7,950 bases of DNA from Nitrososphaerota archaeon (GTDB lineage: Archaea > Thermoproteota > Nitrososphaeria > Nitrososphaerales > UBA57), in assembly GCA_002693165.1 (NCBI GenBank), contig NZOP01000045.1, positions 5,416 through 13,365 on the forward strand, read 5' to 3'. The position numbers were made by a program, and so were the translations under genes. This document shows, piece by piece, positions 5,010-7,950 of the stretch; the first letter of the stretch is position 1; the number at the start of each line of letters is the position of its first letter. The notes under the pieces were generated by a model that saw nothing but the letters and a program-made list of their open reading frames with translations, did not search any database and had not been told where the DNA came from.

Positions 5010-5681
5010 TTACAAGATTCCAGGTACTTTTTCAAGTTCATAGATCATTCTTGAACAAACAGTATGCGATTCTAATTTATAATTACCAAGAGAATATGTA
5101 GCGTCAACTGAATCAAGAACTTGCTTAGACATTGTACCATGAGAAAAACCACCTATAACCAACACTGGATTTTTTGAATGAATTAATTTATCAGTAATAT
5201 CTTTTGAAGTAATGTGAGTTCCATGTCTGGAAAATGCAACTACATAATTAGAATTAACAGAGCTTACAAGCTCTGAAAAAGAAGAATCATTTAATGTTAT
5301 AAGAGAACTTAAATTTTTATTTTGAGAAGAATGAGAAAATAGTTGTTCAAACAAACCAGTAAATCTATGATATGATTTAGGTAAACGAACACCCAATCCT
5401 ATATCAAATACACAATCAGAAGATGTATGAATATATAATTTAATTTTTTTTTCCAGATATAATGGAGTAGAAGTAATCGACATAACACTCATGTGTACAA
5501 TATCAGGTCTTCCGCGTTTCTCACGATCAACTAAACCTTCCATGAGATGAGAATGAAAACTTTTATCCAACAGGGTCTTTTTGTTTTTTTTATCAAGACG
5601 TGTTGAAGGATAATTATTCAATAATTCATCAGGTATTGGTTCAAGAGCAGATTCCGCCAATATTATTGTCAAAGAGTTCAT
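5010..5681 (-). CDS. nep1: Nep1/Emg1: rRNA small-subunit pseudouridine N1-methyltransferase
   Basis: 223 aa, full length for this SPOUT (alpha/beta-knot) family. Nep1 methylates a pseudouridine in helix 35 of the small-subunit rRNA using S-adenosylmethionine and assists 30S assembly, including placement of S19e in eukaryotes. Visible hallmarks: the N-terminal LTIILAESALEPIP strand-helix; the RNA-binding RGRPDIVHMSVM at 56-67; IHTSSD at 84-89; VRLPKSYHRFTGLFEQL at 98-114; the knot loop VIGGFSHG at 175-182; and the C-terminal SAM-site segment YSLGNYKLESHTVCSRMIYE at 196-215. The ATG at 5681 fits the usual N-terminus. It is divergent from rnp4 across 44 bp. Since rps19e sits just beyond rnp4, the neighbourhood links an rRNA modification enzyme with its functional partner. 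Confidence 0.95.
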   Translation of the reverse strand: MNSLTIILAESALEPIPDELLNNYPSTRLDKKNKKTLLDKSFHSHLMEGLVDREKRGRPDIVHMSVMSITSTPLYLEKKIKLYIHTSSDCVFDIGLGVRLPKSYHRFTGLFEQLFSHSSQNKNLSSLITLNDSSFSELVSSVNSNYVVAFSRHGTHITSKDITDKLIHSKNPVLVIGGFSHGTMSKQVLDSVDATYSLGNYKLESHTVCSRMIYELEKVPGIL

Positions 5682-5689
5682 AATATAGT

Positions 5690-5707
5690 TAAAAATTTTT
5701 ATTTTAA
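5690..5707. promoter_or_regulatory. Shared bidirectional AT-rich promoter of nep1 and rnp4
   Basis: The 44-bp gap 5682-5725 holds one A/T block, TAAAAATTTTTATTTTAA. Read on the plus strand it supplies TTTTTATTT about 25-30 bp before the rnp4 ATG; read on the minus strand it supplies TTTAAAAT about 20-27 bp before the nep1 ATG. Both mRNAs would then be leaderless or nearly so, and TBP binding could fire either way. Separate sites cannot be resolved by eye. Confidence 0.45.
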
Positions 5708-5725
5708 ATGCGTTACTAATTATAC

Positions 5726-6040
5726 ATGAATCTAAAGAAATACAAGCGTCAACTAGCAGAGAGAAGAATTAGTGGTTTATTAAGAAATTCGCTAAATTCA
5801 GCTAAAGACGACTATAGATTTGCAAATATTCAAGCAAACAGGGCCAGAGATTTTGCTAAAAAATTCAATATAAAATTAAGATTCTCAGATCGGATATTAT
5901 TTTGTCATAATTGTAAAAGATTCATAGTTCCCGGGTTTAATTCGCGCATACGACTTTCAAAAATAAGAAAATCAATGAATATAACATGTTTATTTTGTGG
6001 ATTTACATATAGGAAAATGATCTACAATAGTCAAACCTAA
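5726..6040 (+). CDS. rnp4: RNase P protein component 4 (Rpr2/Rpp21)
   Basis: 104 aa, the normal size. This subunit pairs with Rpp29 on the RNase P RNA specificity domain and helps cleave the 5' leader of precursor tRNAs. The N-terminal half (about 8-50) is the helical Rpp29-binding region: AERRISGLLRNS, then ANRARDFAKKFNIKLR. The C-terminal half is a zinc ribbon with Cys60, Cys63, Cys88 and Cys91. Between the cysteine pairs lies FIVPGFNSRIRLS, matching the family's 'lvPGxNsRvRl' signature. It begins at an ATG downstream of the nep1/rnp4 divergent promoter and is followed 28 bp later by rps19e, probably in one transcript. The rnp4-rps19e link is also known from other archaea, where further genes (YhbY-like, PDCD5-like, L39e, L31e) may join; those are absent here. 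Confidence 0.93.
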   Translation: MNLKKYKRQLAERRISGLLRNSLNSAKDDYRFANIQANRARDFAKKFNIKLRFSDRILFCHNCKRFIVPGFNSRIRLSKIRKSMNITCLFCGFTYRKMIYNSQT

Positions 6041-6068
6041 ATATCATATAGATTATTGTGAAACTGAA

Positions 6069-6524
6069 TTGACAAATGTGAATGAAGTACCTGCAGATGT
6101 ATTAATTCAAACATTAGCAGAAACGTTAAAAAATGAAGATGTAATAAACCCACCAGAATGGTCAAACTATGTAAAAACAGGATCACATGTAGAAAGACCT
6201 CCACAAAACGATGAATGGTGGTATGAAAGATGTGCATCAATCTTACGTAAAGTTTATGTTCATGGTCCAGTAGGTTTAGCGGATCTCCAAAAGATGTACG
6301 GAGGAAAAAAGAAAATAAAATTTTCAAAACATCATCAAAGAGATGCAGGACAATCAGCAATTAGAAAACCATTACAGCAATTAGAAACTGCCGGATATAT
6401 TGAAAAGAAAAAAACAGATGGAAGAGTAATAACAGGGAAAGGAATGAGTTTAATTGACAAAACTAGTGCGACTATATTAAAAGAATTAGCGAAAAACAAT
6501 TCTGCACTATCAAGATACGTATAA
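6069..6524 (+). CDS. rps19e: Ribosomal protein S19e
   Basis: 151 aa, full length. S19e is a winged-helix protein of the small-subunit head in archaea and eukaryotes, needed for 30S/40S maturation. Family features: VPADVLIQTLAETLK near the start; PPEWSNYVKTG; the WWYERCASILRKVYVHGPVGLADLQKMYGG block at about 50-79; the HHQRDAGQSAIRKPLQQLETAGYIE helix-turn region; and the closing GRVITGKGMSLIDK. The start is TTG at 6069, which gives MTNVNEVPADV and fits the usual short N-terminus; GTG at 6078 is an alternative that would remove three residues. It is the second gene of an rnp4-rps19e pair, and the neighbouring divergent nep1 is functionally connected through small-subunit assembly. Confidence 0.95.
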   Translation: MTNVNEVPADVLIQTLAETLKNEDVINPPEWSNYVKTGSHVERPPQNDEWWYERCASILRKVYVHGPVGLADLQKMYGGKKKIKFSKHHQRDAGQSAIRKPLQQLETAGYIEKKKTDGRVITGKGMSLIDKTSATILKELAKNNSALSRYV

Positions 6525-6537
6525 TATTAGAAAATAT

Positions 6538-6553
6538 TTAATTATAATAATAT
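6538..6553 (+). promoter_or_regulatory. TATA-like region before the SerB-like gene
   Basis: AATTATAATAATATG ends 30 bp before the TTG start at 6583, in the 58-bp gap after rps19e. It would place transcription initiation around 6570-6580, with a leader of only a few bases. Composition and spacing are the only evidence. Confidence 0.35.
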
Positions 6554-6582
6554 GAAAGATGACAGAATATGGGGAATAGTTA

Positions 6583-7212
6583 TTGTTAGCAATATTTGAT
6601 ACAGAAGGAGTTTTAATTGATGGGGAATTTTTACCAGAACTAGCAAAAATAATCGGGAAAGAAGATGAAATTTTAGAAATTACGAATAAAGGAATAAATG
6701 GAGAAATAAACTGGGAACAAGGATTGATTGAAAGGATCAATCGATTGAAGGGAATTCCGTACAATGAATGTATTCAAATGGCAAATAATTTACCGATTAT
6801 GCAAGGAGCAAGAGAAACGTTTGATGAATTACGTAGATTAGGATTTACAACATTAACAGTATCAGGAGGTCCAGACATACTAGTAAATAGAGTTAAAAAT
6901 GAATTAAATATTGATTATGCAGTTTCAAATCCATTAATTTTTGTTGATGAAAAATTAGATGGAGTTGATTTAAAAGTAGGCTCAAATAAAGTAAGTTCAA
7001 TAAAATCGATATTAAAGGAAATAAATGAAACAAAAGAGAACACAGTAACAACTGTTGATGGAGCAAACGACTTGGCGTTATTAGAAATATCAGGATTAAA
7101 AATATCTTTCAATGGAATAAAAATGATAAATGAAAAATCAGATGCTATTGTTTCGGAGAAAGATCTAAGAAGTATTATTCCAATAATTAAAGAAAAATTC
7201 GGATTAGAATAG
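6583..7212 (+). CDS. serB: SerB-like phosphoserine phosphatase (HAD family)
   Basis: 209 aa with the C1-cap layout of phosphoserine phosphatase, the last step of serine synthesis (phosphoserine to serine). Motif I is F-D6-T-E8-G-V; motif II is TVSGG at 92-96; motif III Lys136; motif IV VDGANDLALLE at 158-168 with Asp159 and Asp163. The cap (about 15-75) contains GINGEINWEQGLIERI, similar to SerB caps. Two departures: the second acidic residue of motif I is Glu8, not Asp, and the usual Gly of 'GDGAND' is Val158. Glu at position 8 occurs, as I recall, in other archaeal SerB-like proteins, so it may be a subgroup trait; substrate specificity is therefore not certain. The start must be TTG at 6583, since a TAG stop is in frame two codons upstream. 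It ends 6 bp from convergent carB. Confidence 0.78.
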   Translation: MLAIFDTEGVLIDGEFLPELAKIIGKEDEILEITNKGINGEINWEQGLIERINRLKGIPYNECIQMANNLPIMQGARETFDELRRLGFTTLTVSGGPDILVNRVKNELNIDYAVSNPLIFVDEKLDGVDLKVGSNKVSSIKSILKEINETKENTVTTVDGANDLALLEISGLKISFNGIKMINEKSDAIVSEKDLRSIIPIIKEKFGLE

Positions 7213-7218
7213 ACAACA

Positions 7219-7950
7219 TCATTGCTTGGTAGTTGCAGCTATACTAAGTTTATTTTCCTTCAACCAATAAAGACCTTCGATAAAAACCTCAGCTAATTCA
7301 GGAGTAGTTATTACAGGAATTCCTAATTCGACTGCTTTTCTGCGGATAAGATATTCGTCTTCTATTATAGAATCTGCATGATTAGGAGATTTAATCATAG
7401 GGATGTTGATGATTAAATCGAATTCACGTTTAATTAAATAATCTTCTAAATTGGGTTTCCTTTCATATTCACCAATTTTATAGAGTGCAATAGAATCAAT
7501 ATTATTAGAATCAAGAAAATCAGCAGTGTGTTCAGTAGCAAATGTCTTAAAACCAAGTTCAGAGAATTTTTTGATTACTGGTAAGAGTTTTTGTTTATTT
7601 TCGGCACCTCCAATACTTACAAGTATACTACCATTTTTACGCGGTATATGATAACCAGCAGAAATTAGTGATTTAAGAAAAGCGTCGTAAAAATTTTTAC
7701 CAAAACATGCTACTTCGCCAGTCGATTGCATTTCGACTCCAAGATTAGGATCGGCCCCTTCTAATTGCATAAAAGAGAACTGAGGAACCTTTACACCGAC
7801 ATATGGAATATTTCTATAATTATGGAAATCTGAAGAAATATCTTTTCCTAATAATGCATTAGCAGACATTTGCATAAGATTAACACCGATATATTTCGAC
7901 ACAAATGGTATAGATCTAGAAGCTCTTAGGTTACATTCGATAACTGAAAC
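7219..7950 (-). CDS. carB: Carbamoyl-phosphate synthase large subunit, C-terminal part (runs off the window)
   Basis: The last 243 residues; the coding sequence continues beyond 7950, so the GTG at 7902 is not a start. CarB makes carbamoyl phosphate from bicarbonate, ammonia (delivered from glutamine by CarA) and two ATP, for pyrimidine and arginine synthesis. The visible part begins in the second ATP-grasp half with VIECNLRASRSIPFVSK, holding the metal-binding Glu and Asn, then YVGVKVPQFSFMQLEGADPNLGVEMQSTGEV, the typical end of the carbamate-phosphorylating domain. The final about 135 residues form the MGS-like regulatory domain: ILVSIGG, LGFKTFATEHTADFL, DLIINIP and RRKAVELGIPVITT. The protein looks intact. 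The stop is 6 bp from the convergent serB-like stop. Confidence 0.95.
   Translation of the reverse strand, partial: VSVIECNLRASRSIPFVSKYIGVNLMQMSANALLGKDISSDFHNYRNIPYVGVKVPQFSFMQLEGADPNLGVEMQSTGEVACFGKNFYDAFLKSLISAGYHIPRKNGSILVSIGGAENKQKLLPVIKKFSELGFKTFATEHTADFLDSNNIDSIALYKIGEYERKPNLEDYLIKREFDLIINIPMIKSPNHADSIIEDEYLIRRKAVELGIPVITTPELAEVFIEGLYWLKENKLSIAATTKQ

Noticed and set aside
6523..6538. AATATT-N4-AATATT repeat after rps19e as a terminator hairpin
   Set aside because: Each half is itself palindromic and pure A/T; such a pattern is expected by chance at this composition and would form a very weak hairpin.
7902..7902. GTG at 7902 as the start of a separate gene
   Set aside because: The frame is open to the window end and the upstream residues (VIECNLRASRS) are conserved CarB sequence, so this is an internal Val codon.
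1..7950. CRISPR arrays, insertion sequences, defence islands or long tandem repeats
   Set aside because: None seen on either strand. The genes are housekeeping or small membrane proteins, and no regular repeat-spacer pattern is present.

Overview
The window looks like a piece of an AT-rich archaeal chromosome, most likely from the Nitrososphaerota (Thaumarchaeota), Nitrosopumilales-like. The lineage is inferred from gene content, with no database search. Archaeal or eukaryal-type markers are RNase P subunit Rpr2/Rnp4, ribosomal protein S19e, the rRNA methyltransferase Nep1, an archaeal SRP (7S) RNA and tRNA genes with bulge-helix-bulge introns and no encoded CCA. Coding is dense, most genes are preceded by a TATA-like element 24-30 bp upstream, and non-ATG starts (TTG, GTG) occur.

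Layout. (1) 3-2080, plus: the end of an unrecognised gene, then 2 bp later a 574-aa exported, C-terminally membrane-anchored haem peroxidase of the animal peroxidase/cyclooxygenase superfamily. (2) 2118-3259, plus: the SRP RNA gene, a DUF998-type membrane protein and tRNA-Ser(GCT). (3) 3307-3612, plus: a FUN14-family small membrane protein, converging with (4) 3618-4685, minus: a HAD phosphatase (archaeal phosphoglycolate phosphatase-like) and a small cupin. (5) 4725-4974, minus: tRNA-Phe(GAA) and tRNA-Gly(TCC). (6) 5010-5681, minus: nep1, divergent across only 44 bp from (7) 5726-6524, plus: rnp4 and rps19e. (8) 6583-7212, plus: a SerB-like phosphatase, converging with (9) 7219-7950, minus: the C-terminal part of carB, which runs off the window.

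The central block is about RNA and ribosome biogenesis: SRP RNA, three tRNAs, a tRNA 5'-end processing subunit (RNase P), an 18S/16S rRNA modification enzyme (Nep1) and S19e. The flanks are metabolic (serine, carbamoyl phosphate, phosphoglycolate) or cell-surface (peroxidase).

The most striking observation is that all three tRNA genes are interrupted, each by a very small intron at a different place: 10 nt at the canonical 37/38 site (Ser), 15 nt in the D-stem at 24/25 (Phe) and 19 nt in the D-loop at 15/16 (Gly). In every case a 4-bp helix flanked by two 3-nt bulges predicts exactly the boundaries that restore a normal tRNA. The second notable item is the membrane-anchored haem peroxidase, in which one haem-linking Asp and the proximal Asn are replaced.
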